The notes: a model not told the origin generated them from the letters alone. Numbered from the stretch's first letter, positions 30,380 through 43,215 are shown. The stretch: DNA of 64,000 bases from Meconema thalassinum (GCA_946902985.2 OX336389.2:142713099-142777098); one strand, 5' to 3'. Translations and numbers: made by a program.

Positions 30380-31979
30380 CAATAATATGTTTATTGCAGC
30401 AAAATTGCCATACAAATTAACATAAACACTAATCACAACAAAACTTGATCAATGATACATATCTTCCTGTACATGTAACGACATGCTATCTGGCACATAC
30501 TCTCCACAGAGACGGCATATACAGGTCGCGCATGGGTCATGGAATCTCTCTGTCCGGCATAACTTATGGTGGAAACCATGCACCGCAAGCCTTGTGACGA
30601 GATGTCTAAGATGGTAATTCGCCTCCTTCCAATCCTTTCTAGTCATAGCATTTGTGCTGTAGAAATCGACCCATATTTCTCGTTTTTTTTCTTGGTGTTC
30701 AAGTAGGCCTACTACTTCTTCATAAGCTGGCGTGGATGGTAGCAGCATTTTCAATCGTAGATCTTCAAGCAACATTGTTTCATTCGTCATCTCGTAAACC
30801 AGTCTGGATGGCGTAAATTTAGAAAGGCAAAGTGCTCACTTCAGGAACGTCGCTTTAATTTTCTCTATGTCTTTTAAATTATTTCTTGTAAGGTAGGCCT
30901 ACTGCCAAATTACTTGTATACCATAAGTGAATATTGGTACAATTTTGGTATTAAACTGCTTCATCGCAGTTTGGATTGAAATCTTGGAGAGGTGTTGAAT
31001 GTCGTTCATGGCCAGCACAGCTGTTATGGCTTTGTCCTTCACATGCGCAGTATAGGTGTTTCCTTGGATTTGCAGTATAACGCCCAGGTATTTTAATTTA
31101 TTCACATTGTTAAGTGGTTAGTGATCTAGGATGATTACATCATCAATCGCTTTTCTGCCTCCTCTTCTGAACGTCATTTTTACCGTCTTATTCCTGTTTA
31201 CAGTTAGGTCTGTTTCTTTGGCCCATGACGTCAACTTCTCAACAGCTGTTTGTAGGGAAGTTCTCGACACCGAAGTCAAAGCCATGTCATCAGCATGGAT
31301 GTAAATCATGACATCTTCTGCTTTAATTGCTCTTACCACGTCGTAGGTAGCGATGTTGAATAAGATGGGACTGAGGGGGTCCCCTTGTAAGACGCCCGTC
31401 GTTTGAACGATCGGATCTGAAATAGCGATCGTGTCATCAATTTCTATGCTGTTGCTTGACAAAATGTCTTTTATGAGTTGCACTATAGGGTTTTCCTCTC
31501 CTATTATACGCTCTAGTTTATTTATTAATTTTATTCTATTCACTGTGTCGAACGCTTTGGTGTAGTCTACGAACACAACATGAAGCTGCCTTTTTGGGTG
31601 TCCCAGTGTCTCGATTATGTCTCTTTGTAAACATTCCACAGCTTGTAATGTTGACCGGTTCCTCCGGAAACCGAACTGCTCTTCAGGGATGTATTCGTCA
31701 ACTACTGCGGATAATCTTTGGGCTAACAATTTTGTCAAGACCTTAAGGAGAGTACACTCCAGCGCTATACCTCTGTATGAGTCCGGGTCGCTAGGGTTTC
31801 CTTTTCCTTTATATAGTGCTTTTACTCTTGCTGTTATCCATCTTTCAGGAATCCTTCCCTGTCGTCAACACTCATTAAAAAGGTTAGTCCAAACTTCCGC
31901 TAGGTGCGGGGCTGCAATATGTAGATGTTCGTTGTATACCTTATCCGGTCCATAGGCCTTTTTCGTTTTCAATGATCCA
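30380..31979 (-). mobile_element. 5'-truncated LINE with ~18-bp target duplication, inverted
   Basis: Flanked by ATTATAGCTATAATATAA (30362-30379) and ATTATAGCTGTAATATAA (31980-31997), one mismatch. On the minus strand it encodes the second half of a reverse transcriptase and its C-terminal region; the 5' part of the element is absent. The 1.6 kb length and target duplication indicate incomplete reverse transcription at insertion. Confidence 0.87.
30449..31979 (-). pseudogene. LINE reverse transcriptase (C-terminal two thirds)
   Basis: Minus-strand order: homology starts at 31975, where the frame is broken by a stop near 31868 (NPSDPDSYRGIAL block). It continues in the open frame 31738-31118: EEQFGFRRNRSTLQAVE, FVDYTKAFDTVNR, GVLQGDPLSPILFN and a catalytic IHADDMAL (HADD in place of YADD/FADD). 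After a stop, 31105-30899 has KLKYLGVILQ, and 30790-30449 has a Cys-rich CATCICRLCGEYV region. Three disablements separate the pieces. The clade is uncertain; the C-terminal CXXCXXC is CR1/L2-like at most. Confidence 0.85.
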
Positions 31980-31997
31980 ATTATAGCTGTAATATAA

Positions 31998-32870
31998 AGA
32001 ACGTTATTAATTTAGTTTGAAATATCAAGATGGCCACTGTGCGCTTATCAGTGTGAAAATCTTCTGACTAACGCAAGTGTGAGCTGTAATATGGATCTCA
32101 CCTCTCCGCAAGTTTCGTCATAACTACTCGAATTCAATCGGAGTTACGGATCGTTATGTTCTGATAGTTGGCACAGCCACTATCTTGAATGTATAGAGAA
32201 TGTGTTCTTCTGCTTTGGCCACACTATGTCACAAACATGGTCCTACATTGTCACTAATATCATAACAGTAGTTCTCAAATGTTATTTATTTTATATTTTA
32301 TATATTCAAGATGGCCGCTGCGCGTAACATAGAGTCTCATGTTATTGTCACGTTGACAACAGAGGGTCCTTATAAAAATATTTGATTGGGAAATAATGCA
32401 ACATTCGTTCATTAGATCATAGGTTATGGATGATAATTTTTGTATGGTTAACACGGCTGCCATTTCAAATTTATTGACTGACGACCTTGTAGATTAGGCA
32501 TCAGACGCCTTACACATGAGGATATATTCGTCAAATATTTGGTAGAGACACAAATATTATTTTATTGGTAATTATGATTTAAGCTTTGAAAATATGGGTG
32601 GCCGCCATTCTGATTTACTTAAGATGGCGACAATATAAAACAGGACACTGGGGTGTCCTTTGCTAGTGCTACATCTATACTAAATTTGTTTTTATTCAGT
32701 TTAATCGTGTTTGAATTGATAGTGGGGGACTTACATACACACGTACATTCATACACACACACAGACGGACATACGAGCATTTGGCCCATGTAGATCTCAT
32801 GTCTACTTTCATTTTTAGCAAAAATTGAGAGTAGGCTGAAATAAATTCATGTATATGGTGATGCTAACGT
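31998..32870 (-). repeat. Degenerate repeat related (inverted) to 21985-22050
   Basis: Phrases such as CAAGATGGCC and ACTATCTTGAATGTATAGAG recur. At 32740-32850 the reverse complement gives GTAGACATGAGATCTAC next to a CTGTGTGTGTG tract, like 22024-22100. No ORF of significance. Confidence 0.5.
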
Positions 32871-33585
32871 AGGCTCTACGAAAGTTTCCTCAACAGTTTA
32901 AGATACCAAATTGTGCTTCTGCTGACTGATAGCATAATTATAAGAAAGCGACTAATATTCCATATACCTACACTTCATAGTACTTGTATTGACGAAGGAA
33001 TTCAATCAACAACGACTTTTTAAAGGGATACATACCTTTTATATAACTGTACGTTAAATTCTTTGAAGGGGAAAATCAAATGTTATAGTATTTTTATTAA
33101 ATGTGCTGCAATGACGCACAGGTATTGAGCTAATTTGTAGGAGTTTTTTGGGCTTGGTATTGGTCAACGTATGCCTAGTAACGTTAGTAGACAACACTCG
33201 CAATGAGCCACCAAGCTGTGAAAGATACTGTAGACTACGTAGCTTAACGGAGCCCCGAACACATATTGCTATGTAAGACATAGCGATGTTACGTCAGAGG
33301 AGAGAATACTGTATGAGTATTTGGCGACACTTTTTACTGCAATTGCTATATCCTTGCATTCCTCGCTTCAAGAATTTGTAAAGGCAACTGTAGGAAATTG
33401 TAGCTGAGCCTGCAAAATTCTCTATGTGGTAATGGCCTTCATGTATTCTCCCATACTTTCCTTGAGACCTGCCCCGCCAACAGTCATGTTTGGATATAAA
33501 CCCTCGAAAAACAATATTGTAAGCTTCATTTTCGTATGTTCCTCGGTAGCGAAGCATAACCCGAAGTGAATTGTTGGGTTGGAGT
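32871..33585. other. No gene recognised
   Basis: AT-rich. A short inverted pair GCTATGT/ACATAGC lies near 33270-33286. Nothing else seen. Confidence 0.35.
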
Positions 33586-33589
33586 GCAT

Positions 33590-33965
33590 TAAATTGCACG
33601 TCATGACCACGATGTGGAACTCCAGCAAGATTTGGGGATAGGAGGTTCGAATCCCGACGCTGACAGCGGCCATCGTGGATAAAAATATTCCCCGGGTTGT
33701 TCCACACTACTTCAAGGCAAATACCGGAATGGTACCTTATTACAGGCCCCGTAGCAATTACCCCGTTTCTGTCTATCATACAGTTTCCCAAAGTACAACA
33801 GTCACAAAGAAACATAGGTTATCAGACAAGTTCAACACATGCCCAAGTGTTCTCTAAAAGCCACAGTAGTTAAACGGGACGTAAAACCAACATACCCAAG
33901 TGACGACGCTCATAATCAAGATGTCCAAAGTCCCTATATTGATTAAAACCGAGTTACACGAGAAT
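33590..33965 (+). repeat. Chimeric tRNA-derived SINE
   Basis: Box B GAGGTTCGAATCCC at about 33640, the CAAGGCAAATACCGGAATGG core, then at 33855 the family B phrase AAAGCCACAGTAGTTAAACG. It ends with the other family's AAGTCCCTATATTGATT-type tail. The order suggests a SINE broken by, or fused to, a family B end. Confidence 0.7.
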
Positions 33966-34079
33966 ATTCATTGAATGTTTAAATGTTAAACTACTAACTT
34001 CTTTCGAGAGGCTTACTACTCAGACACTCCGTTACAGCTGTTATACAATAATACAACCTATATACTAATAAATACCATC

Positions 34080-34920
34080 GTTTATTTATTTATTTATTTA
34101 TCGGTCTTCCGTCAAATCATATGCCCCATGATTTCCCAACATTATGCCTTATTGACCCTCCCTATTTCATAAGATTGGGTTATTTTCAGGGGTGTGGGCT
34201 AAACAGCAACAAACACTTGTGTTGCCACTTGTATTCTGCTCTGTTATTGGTCACATCCCATTCGGTTCCGAACAGGTTTGTCATATCTTCGTACCATGAA
34301 TATTTTAATTACAGACACATGCTTTGGCAGAAGAGTAAGAAACTTTTTGACTGATGTTTCATATTTGAATTCGTTGGAAATTAAAATCCAAGTGCGCATG
34401 ATTGAGACGGCAATCAATACGTGCCTCGTATACGACGGGAACAGTGTACGGTACCTCTTTGGACCTCCTGCTCTCCCAGTTAGTCCGGCGGTGCGTTACG
34501 GCCAAGAAGAACCCCCCCTCAGCCAGTGAAAACAACCATCCTTTTTTTAAACGTGCAAACATTTCATTCAAACTTCTGTAAAGTGGCTTATTATTATTAT
34601 TCACACCTTAATTATGAAACACCGACCAGGTATTTGATTGTTTTAAACTACAGTCTCTGGAGTCGAGTGAGTTCGAAGCGTACCGTCGACGTCTCTTCTC
34701 GACGTCAACCTCGTCAGTTGAGTTAATGAAGTACGTGAAACAAGATGAATAGAATTGGACATGGATTGCTAAGGAGATAGCTGTAGCCCGAATAGAGTGT
34801 ATCGTCCCTAAATTTGCATGGAGGAAATAAGGGAAATCCCTGGAATTCCATATGAAATAATGCTAACGCTGAGGTTAACGCACTCAACTACCTGATCGGT
34901 AATTGTGAATAATAATTTCA
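34080..34920 (+). repeat. Dispersed repeat family A copy, after (TTTA)n
   Basis: Starts with a TTTA microsatellite (34080-34100). It carries GGGGTGTGGGCTAAACAG, TTGGAAATTAAAATCCAAG, CAGTGAAAACAACC and AGGATTGCTAAGGAGATAG in the same order as 20490-21420. Confidence 0.75.
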
Positions 34921-35099
34921 GTTTCAATTTTATTAAATACAAATAATACTCGTACTTCGTGATATGTCTCACGAATCCAACGGTTTAGATTGTCTGTGAG
35001 ATTTATTAATTACAAGCTGTATCCGGCATGCGTTGCAATGCCAACCAAAGAAAGTGTTGGCGTTGTAATTTTGTTCCTTGAACTGCTTTTGGATACACA

Positions 35100-36672
35100 A
35101 TATAATTTCAAATTCCGTTAACTGCCTCTAAACTATCGTAAAATGGATTAACTAATTTAGAAACATTCGTGCGAGCGTGCACAACAACTCACAATAGTTT
35201 CATCGCAATCGGATGAATGGCATATAAAAGCATACGGAATTTTGTTTAAACTATTCGTGCGCTGTCATTTATTTGTTGAATCTACTCATGCGCTACCTAG
35301 TGTGAAATGGATTTTCTAAGTTAGAAACCTTCACGTAACTGTACACAACAATTCATCAGAGTTTCATCGCAATCGGATGAATGGTATATGAACGCATATG
35401 GGATTTTTTTAACGATTCGCGCACCGTCACTCATTTTGTTGAATCTACTCGTACGCTACCTATTGCAAAATGATTTACTGAGCCTGAAACCTTCCCTGGA
35501 GTGTACTCAACGATTCACCAAATTTTTTTTCGCAATCGGATGAATGGTATATGAGCGCATACGGGCCTTTGTTGAAACGATTCGCGTGCCGTCACTTATT
35601 TGTTGAATTTACTCATGCGCTACATATTGTAAAATGGATATACTAAGCCAGAAACCTTCCCTGAAGTGTACACAACATCTCACCCAAGTTTCATTGCTAT
35701 CAGATGAATGGCATATGAACGCATACGGGGCTTTGTTGAAATGTTTCGCCCGTCGTTGCTCATTTGTTGAATCTACTCGTGCACTACCTATTGTAAAATG
35801 GATTTCGCCTACTAAGTTAGAAACCTTTGAGGGAGTATACGCGAAGTATCATCGCAATGGGATGAATGGTATATGAATGCATACGGGACTTTTTGAAACG
35901 AATCGCACGCCATTTTGTTGAAGGTACTCATGCGCTATCTATTGTAAAATGGATTTACTAAGTTAAAAATCTTCGCGGGAGTGGAAACAACAATTCATCA
36001 AAATTCAATCGGGATGTAATGAATGGTATATGAACACATGTGGGACATAGTTGAAACGAATCACGGGCCAACACTCATTTGTTAAAACTACTCGCGCGCT
36101 ATCTACTGTAAAATGGATTTACTATACCTATAACTATCCTGCGAGTGGGCACAACAGCTCACCAATGTTTCATCGCAATCGGATGGATGGTATATGCACG
36201 CATGCGGGACTTAGTTGAAATGAATCGCGGGCCAAAATACATTTGTTAAAACTTCTCGCGTGCTATCTACTGTAAAATGTGTATACTATGCCTATAACCA
36301 TCCCGGAATTGTGCACAACAACCTACTAAAGCTTCATCGCAATCGGATGAATGGTATATGAACGCTTGTGGGACTTTGTTGAAACGAATCGCACGCCATT
36401 TTGTAGAAGCTACTCGCGCGCTGTCAATATTGTAAATTGGATTTACTATGGCTATAACTTTCCCGGGAGTGTGCACAACAACTCATCAAAATTTGATCGC
36501 AATCGGATGAATTGTATATTAACGCATCGCCAACACTCATTTGTTTAAACTACTAGCACGCTATCTATTGTAAATTGGATTAACTATGCCTATAACCATC
36601 CCGGAAGTGTGCACAACTCACCAAAATTTTATCGCAATCGGATGAATGGTTTATGATCGCATAAAAGACGAA
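35100..36672 (+). repeat. Degenerate tandem array, ~160-bp period, ten units
   Basis: The phrase ATCGCAATCGGATGAATGG (or a variant) starts near 35203, 35366, 35529, 35692, 35850, 36005, 36171, 36336, 36496 and 36637, a spacing of 141-166 bp. Between anchors come GTAAAATGGATTTACTA, GTGTACACAACAACTCACC, GAACGCATACGGGACTTTG and CTACTCGCGCGCTA variants. Units are roughly 75-90% alike. No ORF is conserved. A terminal AGACGAACAAACGAACATTC follows the last unit. Confidence 0.92.
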
Positions 36673-37022
36673 CAAACGAACATTCTTTTTTATGTACTCT
36701 ATATATAAGAATAAGATTACCAATAACATACTGTATATACAGGGAGTAATTGAAATATATGTAGGGCCTAGTACAGTGAACGGGTGATAGAAGATGGTAT
36801 TTTAAGCAAATATCTTCAAGAAATTTAGTCGTATCTTAATTAGTGTAGGTGAAATTAAATCACAAAAATCGTCGGTAATTGTTTTGGAAGAGCAAATAAG
36901 CTGGGGTTTCCCTCCACAACACAGCATATTTCTCCACGTCGGCCTCCTCTCCAAGGCTGTGGAATGTAGAACAAAGTCAGAAGTTAAGTGCTCTCCTCAC
37001 TGCGTCTGCAAGTAGCAATCTA
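36673..37022. other. No gene recognised
   Basis: AT-rich spacer between the array and the foldback element. Confidence 0.35.
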
Positions 37023-37567
37023 TATCTATACTAATATAATAAAGCTGATGAGTTTGTGTGTTTGTGTCTTTAAACGCGCTGGAACTACCAGCCCGATTCG
37101 AAAAATTCTTTTTTATATGATAGCCAGATTCAAGTGGAATAGTTTAGACTATGTAGTATTAGGCTACACCTCTCAGGCCACCTGAAAGAAGGGCCTAAAT
37201 ACAGGGAATGGACTGTTCTGTCATAAATTTCACGTAGACAGTGTTATTCACAGGGTTTCAAAGGGTAAGTTTACAAATTTTGGTTCAGATCGGTGAAACG
37301 GTGTACGTATCGCTAACCATAACGCCAGCGCATGCGGATAGAGCAGTTCGGGAGTGCTTGTTCTACCGACTTTCTGAACAAAAATCAATCTTTCAGGTTA
37401 CCTGAGAGGTGTAGCCTAATACTACATAGCCTAAGCTACTCCCCTTGGATCTGGCTATCATATCAAAAAAGAATTTCTCGAATCGAACTGGTAGTTCCAG
37501 ACATTAGCGCGTTTAAAGTTACAAACTGACAGACAAACTCTTCAGCTTTATTATATTAGTATAGATA
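37023..37567. repeat. Foldback element with ~175-bp inverted arms
   Basis: The left arm 37023-37196 begins TATCTATACTAATATAATAA. The right arm 37389-37567 is its reverse complement, with the same internal order (CTTTAAACGCGCT, GGAACTACCAG, TTCTTTTTTATATGATAGCC, AGTATTAGGCTACACCTCTC). Arms are about 85% identical with small indels; the centre is about 190 bp. The left-arm start TATACTAATATAATAAAGCTG is widespread in arthropod repeats (recognition only). Confidence 0.88.
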
Positions 37568-39503
37568 AACGTGAGTTTAGTGCTTTTCAATCGGTCAACA
37601 CGAATGTACCCAGAAGTGCTGGGTTATGCCCTAATCCTGAAATAAATTACATGAGATTAATAAATACACTAGGATGACCAGTTTCGATCGTCAAGCGATC
37701 ATCATCAGATCCATTACACTTAGGCTATTAAATCTGTGTTTGAAAATACAGGTGAATATATTTACAATATGTACAATTATTTAGTTGCAGTATTGGTACT
37801 GCAACTGTCGGTGTATGGTAAATGCAGTACGGTATATATAATGTTAAGTGAAATGCTAAATGGTGATAGATATACGGAGTTTGTAATTTAGAGTGATTAT
37901 ATGGTTGTAAAAATCAACTATGGTTAAACTGTAATGTTACAGGCTAATACTTATCTGGTTGTCTTCCTAGCTGGAGCTGCGCGCAGTTTTCGTGTTCACA
38001 GTTACTCCAGGTGTGGTCGACAGAGATGGCCTGTTATCTCAACGACACTGGTTTTTCCCTTATATCCCCCCTGTCCATATGGGCTCTGCGGAGTCAGTGA
38101 TGTTTTATGTGGAATGTTGCCAACCTAGATAAGATGTATGTTATTGAATACAGGAAGGTCTACAACTATTAAAGACCGTGGAACTGTCTTCGCCACGCGT
38201 GGACTAGAAAGCCATTCAACTAAGCGCTGCCCGGTCTATTGACTGAAAAGCACTATACTCATGTTTACTAAGGCAACACTGAAAATATGGCTTCAAACCC
38301 CACAATAAAGATAAACGTCATGACAAATAAACATCACACGCACTTCCTGTGAAGAATAATGCTTGCTAGCAGCAAGGTAATTAAATTCGTAGAGGATTTT
38401 CTAATCGTGTGAGATCAGTGCATCTTCAAAAAGAAAGCATGGTCTTTAGAGTCTTCTTTAAAGTCTTTGATTGGACTATGTTGAAATATTACAATTAAAG
38501 CATATTAGTTATAAAAGTAGGGTGCACTCTCATCTAAATAAATGAATATCAAAATAAATTAAATTATTCCATCGATTGATCTTTTCATTGATGATTATTT
38601 ACACTAATTTACATGTCAGGATATGTTTCACATACGAGCATGATTTGTAATATTCTTTCAAATCGTATTTAAATTCAAAAATTGTTTAAATCAATACTCT
38701 TTTGAATGATTTTCCAAACTTTAATATCTATGAAAGGCTTTCTCAATATGAATTATCCCAAGCAATAGAAATTGTTTAACACTTTGGAAATATTTTGCTA
38801 GAAGAGGCTTTCCAAAAATTATTTTATTGTTATAAACAATTTAAATTATTAACACTTTTAGATATTCATTCACTGGATCAATATCTCATTCTCAACACTG
38901 TGACCTTTAACTAAGTCATTTCACTAACACTGAATATTACCAATTCATTTAACTAACTTGCTATAACATTTGACGTTACATCATTTTACCAAGTATTAAA
39001 AAAATATTTCAGATTAACAAAATATTATTTGCCGTGGTAATCTACCCTTAACTTGAGTGAACCTACATTTCACATATACGAAGGTTTATCAATATAAATT
39101 ATAGGATTGCTACAGGACTGCCCAATATAAGTGGGTTCACCACTGGATCATCTGAGTTCACTCTTAGGAAACGCACATATTACTTAGAAAATAGGGTTAA
39201 CGCTACCTAGATCCTTTTCCTCTCATTTACTTTCTAAACTAAATTAGAATATTAAGCTTCATTATTCTACGCTCTCACTAACAGCTTAAGGATTGCATCC
39301 AATCCCTCACTCCCAAATCATAAGTTATGAACAATTATCGTAAACATTTCTACTGAATAAAATCCGAGTTATCACTTACAAAGTATTTCAGTTTTCTTTC
39401 AAAGTCCAGATTATTATTATTATTTTTCAAGATGAAGTATATATTACATATGTAGTGTTATAAAGTATTAACTTGTGTTCTTAGAGTGTCATTTAACTCT
39501 GCT
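37568..39503. other. No gene recognised; AT-rich unique-looking sequence
   Basis: A short self-complementary motif TCGATCGTCAAGCGATCATC lies near 37685. 38340-39480 is strongly AT-rich with no ORF above background. Nothing matches the repeats elsewhere in the window. Confidence 0.4.
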
Positions 39504-39515
39504 ACCTCGAAAAAT

Positions 39516-39834
39516 ACCGACAGCAGTGGCTACTCTGGCTAAAGCGCAGCGTTAGGTCATGGGGCCAAGCTCTCTGCTGACTCGGTAGACGCGTGGGTTC
39601 GAGCCCCACCGTCGGCCGTCCTTGAAATGGCTTTCCGTGGTTTCCCATTTTTAACACTAGGCAAATTCTGGGGCGGTACCTTCTGATAGGCCACGGCCGC
39701 TTCCTTCCACATCCTTGCCCAATTTCTTTCATCTTCATCCATTCCATCTCTCATCCCGACGCGCAGGTTGCCCACGGGCGTCGACTAGAAAGACCTGCAC
39801 TCAACCTCTCAGGAGGCCACATGACTAAGAAATA
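39516..39834 (+). repeat. tRNA-derived SINE (type 1) with 12-bp target duplication
   Basis: Same SINE as 23720-24087, with box B GGGTTCGAGCCCC. Direct repeats ACCTCGAAAAAT lie at 39504-39515 and 39835-39846. Its 3' part (39760-39830) differs from the 23.7 kb copy. Confidence 0.92.
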
Positions 39835-39846
39835 ACCTCGAAAAAT

Positions 39847-42190
39847 AGGGGAAAACTTCCTATTTAATGAATTCAATTAAATACGTAAATATCGATATGA
39901 AAGGATCCACCTCACCTTCTAGTTCATATAAAAATTCAAGTAAGCGGTGATGACGATAATTAAAACTACTAATCGAAGTGAAAAAAATATGGGAAAAAAC
40001 GGAGTTAGGAAATTAATGGCTACTATTTCAAACTACATAAGAATATCCTTTACAAAGCTCTACCTTCGCGATGTTTGGTTATCTCATTGTCCATTAATGT
40101 TGAACGTGGTCAGGCATCACGACTCCTCTTGGAACTCGGTCCCTAGGAAGGTCCTTTGCAAGTAGGCTATTATTCCCTTGGCGCTGGAGCCACAGGCATG
40201 ACGGTGCGCCTGGGATGGCGTCGTTCTCATGATTCCATCAACATCTGCCAGGTTGTTCGTAGTCACCTCTGTCTCTAGCCCAACATCTTCTTCCTAATGT
40301 CGGATAACGTCATAGTGTTCTACGGGTCCCATTATGGTCCAATATTATTATGTCCACTTGGCTATAATAATGTTCAGTGTGAACGGTTAGTCGAAAATGG
40401 CTTTCTAACTATTACAGTTTTCTAACCCTTCATAATTGTGGAATTAAGAAGGGTTAGAAAATATTAAGATACAATAATCCCTTGTGATCGTCATCGTAAA
40501 GTCCACTGGCATTTGTTTGAGTTAAAAATATTGTGTTCAAACTGTTTAAAATGTGCGGATTGCCTTCAGGTCCGTAATATTCCAGTATGCCAAGTCATAA
40601 GCACTGGCATATTCTGAAGTCCACACAATTAGAAATATGGTCAGATTAAATATATGTGATATTATTTTCAAGCCTACGATCTCTGAAATAGTCAGACTAC
40701 ACTTCACAAATATTTAGTAGATTGGTTACAAGTGTCACAGATACTAGTTTATGAGTCCTCTGAAGACTTAAAAAAAATCCCTGAGGTGATGTTATAACGC
40801 ACCTTTCACTACGAAGAATTTTTGCATTCAGCTTAGCAAATTCGGAATATGATCCATAATTATGTTTGGCATACTATCACTCGAGGCACCATAGTAACGT
40901 GGACTATTACAGTTTTAAACATCGCGGCACTTTCGTAGATAATAATCACGTGGCACTCGACAGGTCGTAGCGTAATCTCCACAAGCACAAGACGAGTTGG
41001 AGTAGAGCCCGACTCACCGGTCTCTGCCGAGACGCAATAATGCATTTTAGTTCCGTCACGCCTCCTCTGAAACACGTGGCACATCCTGCCTCCCCGAGTT
41101 CCAATGTAGCAACGTCGTTCATTCTCTGCTTGGAATAGAACATGGAAACTTAATGCTAACGCTATGGAGGGAGAGCTTCGCTCACCCACCTAGTCGTTGT
41201 GCAACGATTTGACAACATCCCTTTGCCTCGTGCACTCTGCAGCAGCTAGGAACGAGTGATTAATCATGGATGTGTAGTGTCCTCTATCAAATAGATTTTA
41301 AACAACATAAAATGTATACTACCGGGCGTAGAATTGTGATTCATGTTTCTATATATACAGAAAAATGTTTCCTTTCATCCTATCCTTCCAAACTTGACCC
41401 AGGACCGCACATGATATTTCGTTTCGGTTTTAAGAGTGACGTGAGCGACATGCCAAGCTAGGACAATCCCATTCTTCCCACTGATCGGTGGCCACGCCTC
41501 CCCGGTCATATCGTGGCAGAGACTGTGGTGTCGGGCTCTACAACCTAGAAGTACAATATCTTCGTTCGCCGCTTCAGTTCATATAGCCCTTGAATGTCGA
41601 CACTCGGCATTACGTAAAGGGATTACGTAATGGCATGCTGGACATATAATTGGCTTTCACCTTCTAAATTAAATTGCTTTTTTCCTGTATTGTCAATCTT
41701 CTCAAAAAGTTTCGTTGAGCAGCCTGAATATGTAGACTCCCTCAATATCCCGTAAATTGCAATACGGTACTTAATGTCTCATTTCCTAGATAGGCCTACT
41801 ACATTTTTAAAATTTGCGTGTGGACATTGGCTCTGAGTCCGCGCGCTTCGTTCAAATTCACAAGGCAAGCAGCGTGCAGCTGTCATCAAGCTTCCTCGCG
41901 CTGAGTTCAAAACGTACTCGCGCCGACCATGTTGCCAAGTCTCATTAGGGCTCAGTTCATATGGTGATAGAATTCATACAGGTTACTGTTACCGGCTGAT
42001 ATTTAAGTTAAGAAAACGGATCTAAATAGAGTATAAAAATTAAAACATGGATGTAGAATTTCGAAAACCTACTGGTGCTTGAATACCCGTCAGATAGTCG
42101 ACATTGTAAAGCATGTCTATAAATGTAGCTATATACTCGTGATCGTACGATCGAGTCCCAACATCCGCAATTCCAGTGGCTTACTTTAAT
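39847..42190. other. No gene recognised
   Basis: Mostly unique-looking sequence with short ORFs on both strands and no recognisable domain. A small hairpin lies at 40418-40461. GC content rises at 41000-41230 and 41820-41950, but I see no coding pattern. Confidence 0.4.
40418..40461. repeat. Perfect 14-bp inverted repeat hairpin
   Basis: TTTTCTAACCCTTC (40418-40431) and GAAGGGTTAGAAAA (40448-40461) enclose a 16-base loop. No T-run or gene end suggests a terminator role. Confidence 0.8.
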
Positions 42191-42204
42191 AAGGCAACGG
42201 CTGC

Positions 42205-42535
42205 TTTCGTTCATACTCCGTGGCGTAGTCGTGGGCGTTTATTCGTACACCACGAGAGCAGCAAGTCCGGAGATTGGAGGTCCGAATCCCAGCATGGACA
42301 GCTGTGATCCAGAGTGGTTCTTCCCGTGGTTTCCGCACTCTCTCCAAGCGAATACCGGGATAGTACCTTGGTTGAAATCCCGGGACACCTTTTCCATCTC
42401 CTACTTTAATAATTACAGCTACACATACTACTACATTTACCACAGAAACACAGGTTATCAGTTAAATTCTACACACATCCAACTACATGGTGCTAAATGA
42501 CCACGATTAGCAAACCCTTGAAATGAAACATCAAG
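42205..42535 (+). repeat. tRNA-derived SINE, full head
   Basis: Box A GTGGCGTAGTCGTGGGCG, box B GAGGTCCGAATCCC, the CGTGGTTTCCGCACTC core and ATACCGGGATAGTACC, ending AATGAAACATCAAG. Same family as 58392 and 33590. Confidence 0.82.
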
Positions 42536-42544
42536 TGTTTTACG

Positions 42545-42745
42545 TCAGTCCTAAATGCTAGTTCTGAACAGACGACGGGATCTCGGAATTTTGTCCCACA
42601 TTTTTTAACGTGCCGGAAGCCAACGACACGGAATGTTTACCATTAAAACACCCTTTAAAGTCCAGTGGCCTGAGCCAGATATTAACCCGTCAACTTGGAC
42701 TCAGACAACGACTAACCATCTGAACCATTATGGCCAGCAGTCAGG
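42545..42745 (-). repeat. tRNA-derived SINE, inverted, degenerate
   Basis: On the minus strand the head TGGTTCAGATGGTTAGTCG (box A-like) is followed by CGGGTTAATATCTGG at the box B position and the GGCACGTTAAAAAATGTG motif near the tail. Confidence 0.55.
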
Positions 42746-42829
42746 TTGGTAGGATGAGATCAATCGTGTACTAAATAGAAACCCAGAACACCCCTTACGG
42801 GCTTCCGCTATAAACCCCGAATAACGCTA

Positions 42830-43090
42830 CACCAGCGGCTATGATCTTTCCCTTGTACCAACTGCTGCCAACACGTCTACTCTCCATGATTGATACCCCG
42901 TCGCACTCTTTCGGGGCGTTGATAAATGGTTGATAATGGAGTAATGCTGGAATTTAATTGACAGGGGAGACTGGAGACAACTCTATCCTGCCTCCACTTT
43001 GAATGGCACAACATTCACATGCACCGACTGTAATTTGAACTGGGCTGCCGCATTGGACGGCCGATGTCTAACCTTCAGCTCAGTGATGAG
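42830..43090 (-). repeat. SINE related to 18426-18727, inverted
   Basis: The minus strand has CAGTTCAAATTAC at the box B position. GTGCATGTGAATGTTGTGCC and AAAGTGGAGGCAGGAT then parallel the GGTCACTCCATGTGAGATC and ACAAAACGGAGGCAGAC regions of the 18.4 kb SINE. Confidence 0.65.
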
Positions 43091-43215
43091 TATAATTTGC
43101 ATTTATTTCATCCCCTAATTTAGAGCATCTTTTTTTTTCCTAGCCATTCGTCATTGATCCCTGTGTTCCAATCTTGGTGGGACCAAGTGACATGTGTGAA
43201 GGATAGAGTTAGAGG

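Noticed and set aside
35100..36672. CRISPR-like array
   Set aside because: The unit itself is repeated with no unique spacers, period about 160 bp, in an animal genome; it is a tandem repeat.
40860..41189. 109-codon minus-strand ORF in unannotated sequence
   Set aside because: No domain, and overlapping ORFs in other frames have similar length.
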